Shown here piece by piece: positions 1 to 6,578 of a stretch of DNA of 64,000 nt. The translations under genes were made by a program, and so were the position numbers. Below the pieces are notes generated by a model. It was given only the letters and a program-made list of their open reading frames with translations. It made no database searches and was not told where the DNA came from. Each line of letters starts with the position of its first letter. Position 1 is the stretch's first letter. This stretch comes from DAORHV01 sp964458645 (GTDB lineage: Bacteria > Patescibacteriota > Gracilibacteria > Peribacterales > Peribacteraceae): contig CAYWJU010000008.1 of NCBI GenBank assembly GCA_964458645.1, positions 1 through 64,000 of the forward strand. The letters run 5' to 3'.

Positions 1-170
1 CACGGTGAATATGTTCCTGGGTCTTGTACTCACCGCCCGTCAAGTCATGAAAGGTAGAAGCACCTGAAGGACCTTTACTCGCAAGAGGGGGTACCACGGT
101 GAAACTACTGATTGGGACTAAGTCGTAACAAGGTATCCGTAGGAGAACCTGCGGATGGAACATCTCCTTA
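1..170 (+). rRNA. rrs: 16S ribosomal RNA, 3' end (partial)
   Basis: The window opens inside the small-subunit rRNA. The conserved decoding-site stretch (CACCGCCCGTC, about 31-41), the GTCGTAACAAGGTA block (about 122-135) and helix 45 followed by CATCTCCTTA (161-170) identify it. The 3' tail reads CATCTCC where almost all bacteria have CACCTCC, and the base five before the CCGCCCGT block is T instead of the near-universal A. Helix 45 flanks show compensating changes (TCCG/CGGA), so the molecule looks functional rather than decayed. No tRNA or 23S gene follows. Confidence 0.97.
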
Positions 171-422
171 CCAGGGAGTCATTTCCTGGCACATCCTCTG
201 ATCAGTGCTAAGTATCATGATGATTTCGCTCGCTTCGGCGACGAAATGCCAATTGGCCGAGGGCACCCTCCTCTTTTCGGAATTCAGCCTCTCCCCTCTC
301 GGGGACGTTGGATTCTGCGAAGAGCGAGGCTCGGAACGTCTTTCAAATTCTCTCTCTGTTACACGATGGGGTGACCCGGAGCTTTTCGGCGTGGTCGGAA
401 AACCGATGCTAGTCTGTACACG
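171..422 (+). other. Non-coding region downstream of 16S rRNA with hairpins
   Basis: No tRNA, 5S or 23S sequence is seen here. Directly after the 16S tail lies a 7-bp stem with a 5-base loop (171-189), and at about 222-246 a longer stem with a TTCG tetraloop; both may be rRNA processing or end signals. The rest (250-400) is mixed sequence without a convincing reading frame. At its end a TAGTCT box sits 7 bases before the next ATG and probably serves as the -10 of the next gene. Confidence 0.6.
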
Positions 423-758
423 ATGTATCCCGACGAACAAACGCCCATCGAGCAGCTCATGAACCTAGGGCCGGCCAGCGGCCGGTGGCTGCACCCGGTC
501 GGCATCCGCACGCTCGGCGATCTGCAGGGTGTGCCTTTGGGCGTACTCTATGAACAAGTGAAACGCCGGGTCCCCCGCTGCAACTCCGCCTTTCTGTTCG
601 CCGTGCAGGGCGCCCTCATGAACCTGCACGCCAATGCGTTGCCGCCTGACATCAAGCGGCAACTGCGGTTCGGCGCACGGATCGTGAATCAAAAACTCAA
701 GAAGGAAAAACTGGAGCAGAAACAGCGGATGGCCGAGTCCGGCTTAGCCGAGGAGTGA
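423..758 (+). CDS. TfoX C-terminal-domain protein
   Basis: This 111-residue protein matches the TfoX/Sxy C-terminal helix-hairpin-helix-like domain: it begins with LMNLGPASGRWLHPVGIRTL near residues 12-31 and carries the usual downstream helices ending ALPPDIKRQL. The N-terminal TfoX domain is absent, as in many stand-alone versions. Such proteins are linked to competence regulation or DNA binding, but the function of the stand-alone domain is not settled. The ATG lies 7 bases after a TAGTCT -10 box, so the transcript is probably leaderless. The basic tail (KLKKEKLEQKQR) is charged and likely helical. It converges on and overlaps the next gene by 15 bases. Confidence 0.75.
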   Translation: MYPDEQTPIEQLMNLGPASGRWLHPVGIRTLGDLQGVPLGVLYEQVKRRVPRCNSAFLFAVQGALMNLHANALPPDIKRQLRFGARIVNQKLKKEKLEQKQRMAESGLAEE

Positions 759-1226
759 ATCCCGGCCGGCGGCGAAACGACGGAAGAACTCATCGTCATC
801 GGTTTCCTGCTCGTCGATCGTTTTGGCGCGCTTGGGACCGTCGGCTTCGTCGGTCTCGGCGTCCGGGCTCTCCACGAGGGCGTCTTCATTGCGGCCGGCC
901 ATCAGGACGGCGGCGATGTGATCCATGGCCTCATCGGCCTCGGCATCCAGGCGCGCTTCGCGCTGGGCATCGGTCTCCGGGCCGTTGAGCTTGTGACCGA
1001 GGTCCTTGCGCAGGCCATTCAGCGTGGCCGTGTGCTGCACGGTCAGGAAGAAGCCGTTGCCCATGGTGGTGCGGAAGTGGGCGACCAGCGCTTCCATGCG
1101 GCGGATCTCGTCGCGGAGCTCGGCGACCTCGCGGCCGTGATCGGAGCGGTCGGCGCCTTCCATGCGGCGGTCGGCCGAGGTGAGCTCCATGGGCTGGTCG
1201 AACGAAAGTTCTGCTTGTCGGATCAT
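744..1226 (-). CDS. Hypothetical acidic helical protein
   Basis: This 160-residue protein is not recognised. It is rich in Glu, Asp, Ala and Arg; residues about 30-55 (EVAELRDEIRRMEALVAHFR) read as a coiled coil, and the C-terminal third is strongly acidic (ETDDDEFFRR). No signal peptide or membrane segment is visible. GC content is clearly above that of the neighbouring suf genes, which groups it with other high-GC genes in the window. A promoter at 1253-1280 would give a leader of about 20-25 bases without an SD. It overlaps the convergent TfoX-domain gene by 15 bases. Confidence 0.6.
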   Translation of the reverse strand: MIRQAELSFDQPMELTSADRRMEGADRSDHGREVAELRDEIRRMEALVAHFRTTMGNGFFLTVQHTATLNGLRKDLGHKLNGPETDAQREARLDAEADEAMDHIAAVLMAGRNEDALVESPDAETDEADGPKRAKTIDEQETDDDEFFRRFAAGRDSLLG

Positions 1227-1252
1227 GTGTAGTACGGGGAAAAAGACGCCGC

Positions 1253-1280
1253 ATCATAGAAATGAGCCGGACGTGGTCAA
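1253..1280 (-). promoter_or_regulatory. Sigma70-type promoter for the 744-1226 gene
   Basis: On the minus strand TTGACC (1280-1275) and TATGAT (1258-1253) are separated by 16 bases. Both boxes are close to consensus. The expected start is near 1247, leaving a short leader before the ATG at 1226. Confidence 0.55.
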
Positions 1281-1366
1281 ACGACCATTCCAGATGAAGT
1301 CCGATGGCACTAGGACAACCGCTTGATCATCGACAAAAACCAGTCCACGTGAACTCTGGTATTCCG

Positions 1367-2194
1367 TCAAGAATTCTTCACATGCGCATATTTTGCCCGA
1401 ATCAAGCCTTCCACATGTACGCGGGTTTTGTCATCGGCGATGCGCGACACGATTTCTCCCAGGAATCCTTCCACAAACATTGCGCGCGCTTCTTTTTGAT
1501 CAATGCCACGCGATGCAAAATAGAACAGGTCCTCCGGACTCAGGCGCGAAACGACGGCTGAATGACTGGCTTTTACATCGTTGGTTTTTATCTCCAGTCC
1601 GGGCACGGCATCTACCCGTGCAGTCGGGTCGAGCATCAGGACTTCTTCGCTCAGGAACGTATCGGTCCCCCGCCCCTGCAATCCGATATCGATCATGCCA
1701 TCGCAGCGCACGTGCGCCTTGTGCTCGGCTACGCCCTTGATGGTGATTTGCCCGCCGCCGTTCTCTGCCTGGAAGATATTCCGTACAGAAATATTCTGAC
1801 GGTCGGTGCCATGTGCATAGAACACCACATCCGCCGTGGAGCGTGCTCCCCCACCGTCGAGCATGGAAACGATACTGTGTTCGACATTGCCGCCAAGCAC
1901 CACGGTCTGCCAGTGAATGGAGCCGCCACGCGCCACCGTTGCGCGCTGGCTGACCCAAGAGGCTCCCTTGCCCGGCGGAATGACGATCACCACGTTTGCC
2001 GACGCATCTCTGCCCACGCGGACGTCTACGGCAACCTGCAAGGCATTGGCAAGAATGATCGGCTCTGCCAAGCAGACACCGTCGGGCAACGTAAGTTGCG
2101 TGCGACCATCTGTTCCGACAACCGCAGTTACTCCATGGCTTCGTGCAATGGCGCTGAGGAAATCTGCCGACGAAGACGATGTGCGTGTGGACAT
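1367..2194 (-). CDS. sufD: SufD, Fe-S cluster scaffold subunit
   Basis: This 275-residue protein belongs to the SufB/SufD family: the C-terminal part has the parallel beta-helix core and the family signature SRGIDQKEARAMFVEGF near residues 230-246. With SufB and SufC it would form the SufBC2D scaffold that assembles Fe-S clusters in the cytoplasm. It is short for SufD (usually about 400), having a reduced N-terminal region. The start at MSTRTSSS (2194) is chosen because the frame upstream is low-complexity and overlaps the divergent basic protein gene; no clear -10 box fixes it. sufB is 2.2 kb away and sufC is near 50.8 kb, so the operon is broken up. Confidence 0.85.
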   Translation of the reverse strand: MSTRTSSSSADFLSAIARSHGVTAVVGTDGRTQLTLPDGVCLAEPIILANALQVAVDVRVGRDASANVVIVIPPGKGASWVSQRATVARGGSIHWQTVVLGGNVEHSIVSMLDGGGARSTADVVFYAHGTDRQNISVRNIFQAENGGGQITIKGVAEHKAHVRCDGMIDIGLQGRGTDTFLSEEVLMLDPTARVDAVPGLEIKTNDVKASHSAVVSRLSPEDLFYFASRGIDQKEARAMFVEGFLGEIVSRIADDKTRVHVEGLIRAKYAHVKNS

Positions 2195-2285
2195 TGGAGG
2201 GAGCGGCGCAAAACACGCCGTCAATTGCTGGCGCCATGGTACTCCAGTAGCATTGCCGCGTTTAGTCACATTCCCACACTCCTTC

Positions 2286-2516
2286 ATGGCCGGACGCGCC
2301 CCATCTGAATCTCCAAGCAAGCGACCCGCACCCATGCGCGATGCACTGAAGGGTTTGCGCAAGCGTATCACCACGACGTCATCCGGCGAGCCGCGCATGA
2401 AACGCGCACTCAAGACGGTGGGCGGCAAGTTCGGCCGCGGTCTTCGCAAGGCACCGGCTGCTGGCCTGAAGTTGGCTCGCGGACTCGGAAACAGGCTGAA
2501 GAAGAAGTCGAACTAG
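2286..2516 (+). CDS. Small Lys/Arg-rich basic protein
   Basis: A 76-residue frame, divergent from sufD, encodes a very basic protein with about a third Lys plus Arg (RDALKGLRKRI, GKFGRGLRKAPAAG, GNRLKKKSN). It resembles histone-H1-like or ribosome-associated basic tails in composition only; no domain is recognised. It could bind nucleic acid or be a spurious frame. The upstream 90 bases contain no clear TANNNT box next to the ATG, which lowers confidence. It ends 80 bases before the next small gene. Confidence 0.45.
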   Translation: MAGRAPSESPSKRPAPMRDALKGLRKRITTTSSGEPRMKRALKTVGGKFGRGLRKAPAAGLKLARGLGNRLKKKSN

Positions 2517-2596
2517 CCAAATTCTTGAGACCATTTCGTTGACTTCACGCAAGTGCTGAGTAGATTGAGAGCATCTAGTTTTTCCCCACAACTACC

Positions 2597-2755
2597 ATGC
2601 CGAACGCAGCAGAATTTGGAGCAGACTCAATGGAGGGCGGCCTCAACAAGAAGAACGTCGTCACGAAAGTCCCGGCACTCGTTGCCGCTGATGAGACCGA
2701 CGAAGCCCTGCGTGATGCCACCCACACGAACGCTCTGACAGCAATCGAAGGCTAA
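2597..2755 (+). CDS. Small acidic protein, 52 residues
   Basis: An ATG-to-TAA frame of 53 codons encodes a short soluble peptide beginning MPNAAEFGADSMEGGLNKKN and ending TNALTAIEG. It is too small for most gene finders. Support comes from a clean rho-independent terminator 22 bases after its stop and from protein-like composition without low-complexity runs. No family is recognised. The AT-rich upstream sequence contains TAGTTT 14 bases before the ATG, a possible -10. Confidence 0.5.
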   Translation: MPNAAEFGADSMEGGLNKKNVVTKVPALVAADETDEALRDATHTNALTAIEG

Positions 2756-2777
2756 TCCAAGCCAGTATTGACCTTGA

Positions 2778-2806
2778 AAGCCGCACCTCATCCGTGCGGT
2801 TTTTTG
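2778..2806 (+). terminator. Rho-independent terminator
   Basis: CCGCAC (2781-2786) pairs with GTGCGG (2794-2799), extended by A/T pairs on both sides, and is followed by a T run. It closes the small gene at 2597-2755. Confidence 0.8.
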
Positions 2807-2818
2807 TTGGTCCTGAAT

Positions 2819-2847
2819 TTGATAAATTTGACTAATTATTGTATAAT
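2819..2847 (+). promoter_or_regulatory. Strong sigma70-type promoter
   Basis: TTGATA (2819-2824) and a perfect TATAAT (2842-2847) are 17 bases apart in a strongly AT-rich stretch. Transcription from about 2854 gives a leader of roughly 95 bases. Within it GAGCAG (2891-2896) and CTGCTC bracket an inner CCCGG/CCGGG stem, a hairpin just upstream of the SD-like AAGGGG of the next gene. Confidence 0.75.
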
Positions 2848-2948
2848 ACTAGTTATCCTGGAAACCAATCCGGAGACACTCTCGCAACGCGAGCAGCCCC
2901 GGCTTGGAACCCGGGTACGCTGCTCTTTACACCAAGGGGACCGAGAAG

Positions 2949-3182
2949 ATGCGAAATCTGTCACGCCGCGAACGCGATGCGATCGAACTCGACAACGCAC
3001 GCCGCCGCCGCAAGCTCGACGAGCAGAATGTCTTCTGGGCCGCGATCATCGGGCGCATGCGCCGGATCGAAACGTGGTTCGTCGTCATCCTGACTCTCGT
3101 GATCGGCTACGCCGTCGTTCTGCCCGTCCTTCAGTGGGCGGGCAAGGTCTTCGACATCGCGTCGAAGGTGAACGGCGGCTGA
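2949..3182 (+). CDS. Small single-pass membrane protein
   Basis: This 77-residue protein has a charged helical N-terminus (RRERDAIELDNARRRRKLDE, residues 6-25) followed by one membrane segment, about residues 40-58 (WFVVILTLVIGYAVVLPVL). The ATG at 2949 is preferred over upstream alternative codons because AAGGGG lies about 10 bases before it. No family is recognised. The gene is high in GC, has a consensus promoter and a structured leader, and ends in a GC hairpin at 3220-3252; the same layout recurs in other genes here and suggests acquisition from another lineage. Confidence 0.55.
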   Translation: MRNLSRRERDAIELDNARRRRKLDEQNVFWAAIIGRMRRIETWFVVILTLVIGYAVVLPVLQWAGKVFDIASKVNGG

Positions 3183-3219
3183 TTGATCCTCCAGCATTCC
3201 CGCTCCTTGAAAAAGAGCA

Positions 3220-3252
3220 GCACGCCCCCTGGTTCACTCCAGGGGGCAATGC
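3220..3252 (+). terminator. GC-rich stem-loop without a T run
   Basis: Nine base pairs (GCCCCCTGG, 3224-3232, with CCAGGGGGC, 3239-3247) form around a 6-base loop, with three more outer pairs. No T tract follows, so it is a candidate transcript 3' end or stabiliser rather than a classic intrinsic terminator. Confidence 0.5.
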
Positions 3253-3316
3253 TGTATGCGACGATTTTGCGCTGGCGTCAGTTGCATCCTGCCGCCGAAA
3301 AGCGGACCATTCACAC

Positions 3317-3463
3317 ATGAACAAGAACGTCCTCGTCGTCATTCTACTCGTCGTCATGGCACTCACGTCGATCTACGCCATGATGAATCAGCCAGCAAGT
3401 CAGCAATCAGGTGCGCAGGTTCCCGTAAACATCCAAAACAACGGTGTGAAGGTATTGCCGTAA
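3317..3463 (+). CDS. Small membrane-anchored peptide, 48 residues
   Basis: An ATG at 3317 opens 48 codons encoding an N-terminal hydrophobic segment (VLVVILLVVMALTSIYAMM, residues 5-23) and a polar tail rich in Gln and Asn. It looks like a tiny signal-anchored protein facing outward. There is no SD and no clear -10 box, so it may be expressed from the upstream promoter past the stem-loop at 3220-3252. No homologue is recognised. Confidence 0.4.
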   Translation: MNKNVLVVILLVVMALTSIYAMMNQPASQQSGAQVPVNIQNNGVKVLP

Positions 3464-3476
3464 AGAAGGCATATTC

Positions 3477-3504
3477 TTGCTAAAATAAAAAAAACTTGTA
3501 CTTT
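3477..3504 (+). promoter_or_regulatory. Promoter of the 3584 gene
   Basis: TTGCTA (3477-3482) and TACTTT (3499-3504) are 16 bases apart in an A/T-rich stretch. The leader from about 3511 has a TGCGCC/GGCGCA hairpin and then an SD. Confidence 0.5.
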
Positions 3505-3583
3505 ATGCGGCGTCCGCGTGCGCCTGGACTGCAAGGGCGCAGAGCCGGACATGCACCATCCACTCCTAACGGAGGACCCCATC

Positions 3584-3808
3584 ATGAGTGATGGGAACAG
3601 GGAGCCCCCGAAAAAGGGCATCCCCGCGGAGTACGTTGTGTTGGTTATCGTCGGGATCGTGGTAGCCATCGGGGCGTTGTGGCTCGTCACTGAGCTGGTC
3701 AACGGGGTCATGAACCCCGCGCCGCCGGCCAAGACCGCCCCCAAGAACCCCGCGCCGCGACCGGAAGTCCCGCCGCCGAACCCGCCGTTTGATCCCGGCA
3801 ACCCGTAA
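3584..3808 (+). CDS. Small membrane protein with proline-rich tail
   Basis: This 74-residue protein has a short polar N-terminus, one membrane helix (YVVLVIVGIVVAIGALWLV, about residues 17-35) and a C-terminal tail made largely of Pro, Ala, Lys and Asn. The start is fixed by GGAGG centred 8-10 bases before the ATG, one of the few canonical SD sites in the window. A long GC stem-loop follows the stop. Gene GC is high. No domain is recognised; a cell-surface anchored, extended tail is the plainest reading. It shares promoter, leader and terminator style with 2949-3182. Confidence 0.6.
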   Translation: MSDGNREPPKKGIPAEYVVLVIVGIVVAIGALWLVTELVNGVMNPAPPAKTAPKNPAPRPEVPPPNPPFDPGNP

Positions 3809-3826
3809 CAACGCACTCCCACTCTC

Positions 3827-3858
3827 GCACCCTGCCGACCGGTCGGTCGGTGGGGTGC
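3827..3858 (+). terminator. GC-rich stem-loop without a T run
   Basis: Fourteen pairs with two G-T wobbles form between 3827-3840 and 3845-3858 around a GGTC loop, just after the stop of the 3584 gene. No T tract follows. It resembles the hairpins after 3182, 29535 and 38009. Confidence 0.5.
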
Positions 3859-3880
3859 ACAACTGGTACACTGATCAAAT

Positions 3881-3908
3881 TTGCTTATTTTAGATATGAT
3901 TGTATAAT
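3881..3908 (+). promoter_or_regulatory. Promoter of the 3956 gene
   Basis: TTGCTT (3881-3886) and TATAAT (3903-3908) are 16 bases apart. The leader of about 40 bases ends in a C/T-rich stretch before the ATG, with no SD. Confidence 0.65.
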
Positions 3909-3955
3909 AAAATATAGGTACAGAGCATTTCGCAGCACATATCCCCCACTTCACC

Positions 3956-4441
3956 ATGGCGATTGATCGTATTGGCGGCCCTAGTGGTGTAAATCCATTG
4001 CCCGAGCGTGATCCGAAAAAAGTGTCACCGACCGATGCAAAGACCGGTCCGTCATTCGAGGACACTCTCACGCTGACTCTGCGCGGACAAATGGAAGCTG
4101 AGCTGCGCACGGCCGATGCAGCAACTGCTGTGAATTCGCTGCTTGGCTGGTACAACAATCCGGCTCATTTGATCATTGCCATGAGTATCATCGGTGCCAT
4201 GGAAGCCGGTCGTCGCGAAGCCATCCGCGAGGAAATGGTGCGTCGCAATCAAGAAGCAGGCATGGCTGCATTGTTGGAAGCATTCGATCGGGCGGTGACC
4301 ACGGTTTCGCCGACGACGGATGTTGCACAGACAGGTGTCGATCAGCATATGAGTGCCGAACGTGCCGCGTTTGAAATCGCTATGCGGTTGCGTTTGCAGC
4401 AGGCGCAAGAGGGTGGAACGACGGAAGAGAAGAAGGATTAA
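3956..4441 (+). CDS. Hypothetical protein
   Basis: This 161-residue protein is unrecognised. The first 45 residues are polar and probably disordered; residues about 70-85 (HLIIAMSIIGAMEAG) form a short hydrophobic helix, perhaps amphipathic; the remainder is helical and rich in Ala, Glu and Arg. No signal peptide is present. Its stop overlaps the convergent sufB stop by four bases, so the two genes share their ends without room for a terminator. GC and codon use resemble the neighbouring core genes. Confidence 0.6.
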   Translation: MAIDRIGGPSGVNPLPERDPKKVSPTDAKTGPSFEDTLTLTLRGQMEAELRTADAATAVNSLLGWYNNPAHLIIAMSIIGAMEAGRREAIREEMVRRNQEAGMAALLEAFDRAVTTVSPTTDVAQTGVDQHMSAERAAFEIAMRLRLQQAQEGGTTEEKKD

Positions 4442-5838
4442 CCCACGCTGCCCTCCATTTCCAGTTCGATGAGCCGATTCATTTCGACGGCGTACTCCAA
4501 CGGGAGTAGCCGGACGATGGGTTCGATGAATCCGTTCACGATCATGGCGCGCGCTTCGTCTTCACCGATGCCGCGGCTCATAAGGTAGAACATGTCCTCT
4601 TCGCTGAGTTTGCCGACCGTGGCCTCGTGCGCGATGGTCACGTCGTTGTTGCGCACTTGAATGTCCGGAATGGTGTCGGTGCGGCTGATTTCGTCTAAGA
4701 GCAGCGCGTCGCATTCCACGTTGGCGATGCAGTCGTGCGCGTGCGGCGCGATCTTCAGCTGGCCGCGATACACCGAGACTCCCCCGTCTTTGCTGACCGA
4801 CTTGCTAACGACCTTGCTGGAGGTGTGCGGAGCCATATGGAAGACCTTGGCACCGGTATCCTGCCACTGGCCTTTGTTCGCAAACGCAATCGCCATGTGA
4901 TCGCACCGAGCGCCCTCGCCGACCAACATACTGCACGGGTACAGCATGGTGACACCGCTACCCATGTTTCCGCCGATCCATTCCATGGTGCCGTCTTTCT
5001 GCACAATCGCGCGCTTGGTGTTTAAGTTATACGTGTCGCGGCTCCAGTTCTCCACCGAGCTGTAACGGGCCTTGGCACCCTGTTTCACGAAGATCTCCAC
5101 CAATCCGGCATGCAGCCCCTGCGAGCCGTACTTGGGCGCGCTGCAGCCCTCGATGTAATGCACGTCGGCGTTTTCTTCCACGATGATGAGCGTGTGCTCG
5201 AACTGCCCCATGTTCTTGGCGTTCATGCGGAAGTACGCCTGCAGCGGGTCGCGGACCTTCACGCCTTTCGGCACGTACAAGAACGTTCCGCCGCTCCATA
5301 CCGCGCCGTGGAGCGCGGCGAATTTGTGGTCGGTGTTCGGCACGCATTTCATGAAGTGCTCGCGCACCAGCTCGGGGTGTTCGTGTACGGCCACGTCCAT
5401 GTCCAAGAAAATCACGCCCAGGTCGTCCCACTCTTTTTTCAGGTTGTGGTAGACCATTTCGCTCTCGTACTGGGCGCCGACTCCGGCCAACATGCGGCGC
5501 TCGGCCTCGGGGATGCCCAGGCGGTCGTAGACTTTACGGATGTCGGCCGGCACTTCCTTCCAGTCATCCGTTTCGACCGCGCCGGAGCGGGCGTAGTAAA
5601 TGATGTTGTCTAAATCCAGCGTGGATAAATCCGCACCCCACGTCGGCATGGGCTTCTCTTTGAAAATCTTGAGTGATTCCAAACGGTGCTCCAGCAGCCA
5701 CTTCGGCTCGTTTTTGTCCTTGCTGATCTGCCGGACCAGCGCCTCGTTCACGCCGTACTGGACACCGTCCGTGTACGGCGACGGGTTGGCGTCGTCGAAC
5801 ACGCTGCGGTTTAAGCCGGCGAAGATGGGTTTGGACAT
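4438..5838 (-). CDS. sufB: SufB, Fe-S cluster scaffold subunit
   Basis: This 466-residue protein is full-length SufB: the N-terminal motif PKWLLEHRLESLK, the central segment YIEGCSAPKY (Cys in the beta-helix) and the C-terminal SRGIGEDEARAMIVNGF are all present. It is the core of the SufBC2D scaffold where Fe-S clusters are built. The minus-strand TATAAT (5854-5849) lies 10 bases before the ATG, so the leader would be only a few bases. Upstream DNA (5862-6025) is palindrome-rich. sufD lies 2.2 kb downstream on the same strand but in a separate unit, and sufC is 45 kb away. Confidence 0.97.
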   Translation of the reverse strand: MSKPIFAGLNRSVFDDANPSPYTDGVQYGVNEALVRQISKDKNEPKWLLEHRLESLKIFKEKPMPTWGADLSTLDLDNIIYYARSGAVETDDWKEVPADIRKVYDRLGIPEAERRMLAGVGAQYESEMVYHNLKKEWDDLGVIFLDMDVAVHEHPELVREHFMKCVPNTDHKFAALHGAVWSGGTFLYVPKGVKVRDPLQAYFRMNAKNMGQFEHTLIIVEENADVHYIEGCSAPKYGSQGLHAGLVEIFVKQGAKARYSSVENWSRDTYNLNTKRAIVQKDGTMEWIGGNMGSGVTMLYPCSMLVGEGARCDHMAIAFANKGQWQDTGAKVFHMAPHTSSKVVSKSVSKDGGVSVYRGQLKIAPHAHDCIANVECDALLLDEISRTDTIPDIQVRNNDVTIAHEATVGKLSEEDMFYLMSRGIGEDEARAMIVNGFIEPIVRLLPLEYAVEMNRLIELEMEGSVG

Positions 5839-5861
5839 TGAGGTGATGATTATAGCGTGTT

Positions 5862-6025
5862 CCAGAGTCTACGGCTGATGCCCCGAGGTAGTACTCAAGC
5901 CACCAGGAGGGCGCGCGCCACGGAGGGGGCCAGGTGGTCTGCCATCCCGTTCGCGAACGGGATGGCGTGGGAGCTGGCGCGCACGCGTTTTTTGGTTCCT
6001 TTTTGGCGCTCGGCCAAAAAGGGAC
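5862..6025. repeat. Palindrome-rich intergenic element
   Basis: The stretch holds a perfect 26-base palindrome (5941-5966, CCCGTTCGCGAACGGG core), a CCACC/GGTGG-bracketed GC block before it (about 5901-5935), and a 10-bp inverted repeat (5998-6007 with 6013-6022) whose arms contain T and A runs and could terminate transcription from both sides. Weak frames crossing it have Arg/Pro-rich, repeat-like translations. It looks like a dispersed palindromic unit, but only one copy lies in this window. Confidence 0.5.
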
Positions 6026-6067
6026 GGAGGAATCAGAAGGAAATTCTTGGCGGCATCAGCCAATGAC

Positions 6068-6511
6068 TCAAGTTGCCGCTGCAGCCACGAACTCCCGCGT
6101 AGACTGCACGATCACATTCACTCTGCGCGGTTCGGTCACCGGCCGTTCAAATGGCAAAAGCACAGGCTCCAGGTCATGGAGCGGTTCGGCCGCTTCTTTG
6201 GGTTCGGCTGCGTGCCAGCCATGCAACTGCCGATACTGCCGCGGACCCTCCGGCGCCTCTTCGCCGCCGGCGATTTTTTGCTGCCTGCTAATCACGCATC
6301 CCGCCGCATGCAAAATCGCCTGAACCGCTTCCAGCGTGGCGTCTCGTGTGACGATTACCGTGAAGTTACGGCTCCAGCCGCAGGTCTCCAGGCTGCAATG
6401 CTCTTCGCGAAAGAGTGTGTCTTGGGCCGCGCGGACCCGCTCCGGTGTGACCGTTTGTTCATCCGCCGGACACTCAACCGAGAGCGCGTAGGGCAGGAAG
6501 CGAGAAGAAGG
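6068..6511 (-). CDS. Hypothetical reading frame lacking an ordinary start codon
   Basis: A minus-strand frame is open from the TAA at 6514-6512 to a TGA at 6070-6068, 147 codons, with protein-like content including Cys and Trp (EEHCSLETCGWSRNFTVIV) and a charged C-terminal half. No ATG or GTG occurs in its first 80 codons; the first TTG is at 6313. An ATG in another frame at 6523 is followed at once by a stop. It may be a real gene starting at a rare codon, a gene broken by a frameshift near 6515, or a remnant. No family is recognised. Confidence 0.35.
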   Translation of the reverse strand, partial: PSSRFLPYALSVECPADEQTVTPERVRAAQDTLFREEHCSLETCGWSRNFTVIVTRDATLEAVQAILHAAGCVISRQQKIAGGEEAPEGPRQYRQLHGWHAAEPKEAAEPLHDLEPVLLPFERPVTEPRRVNVIVQSTREFVAAAAT

Positions 6512-6578
6512 TTAAGGCATATGCTCCTCTTCTCTGTAAAAAATGCAAATTCTTCGGCATCCAAGACGTCTTGGCGTC

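Noticed and set aside
190..420. tRNA-Ile or tRNA-Ala in the 16S downstream spacer
   Set aside because: No T-arm GTTCRANNC motif or cloverleaf can be formed there on either strand.
1500..2237. Minus-strand frame overlapping sufD with an ATG at 2237
   Set aside because: It is an alternate-frame shadow of sufD; its translation is Arg/Cys-rich and lacks any domain.
5869..6063. Small Arg/Pro-rich open frames in the palindrome region upstream of sufB
   Set aside because: They are translations of palindromic repeats and have no promoter or start-site support.
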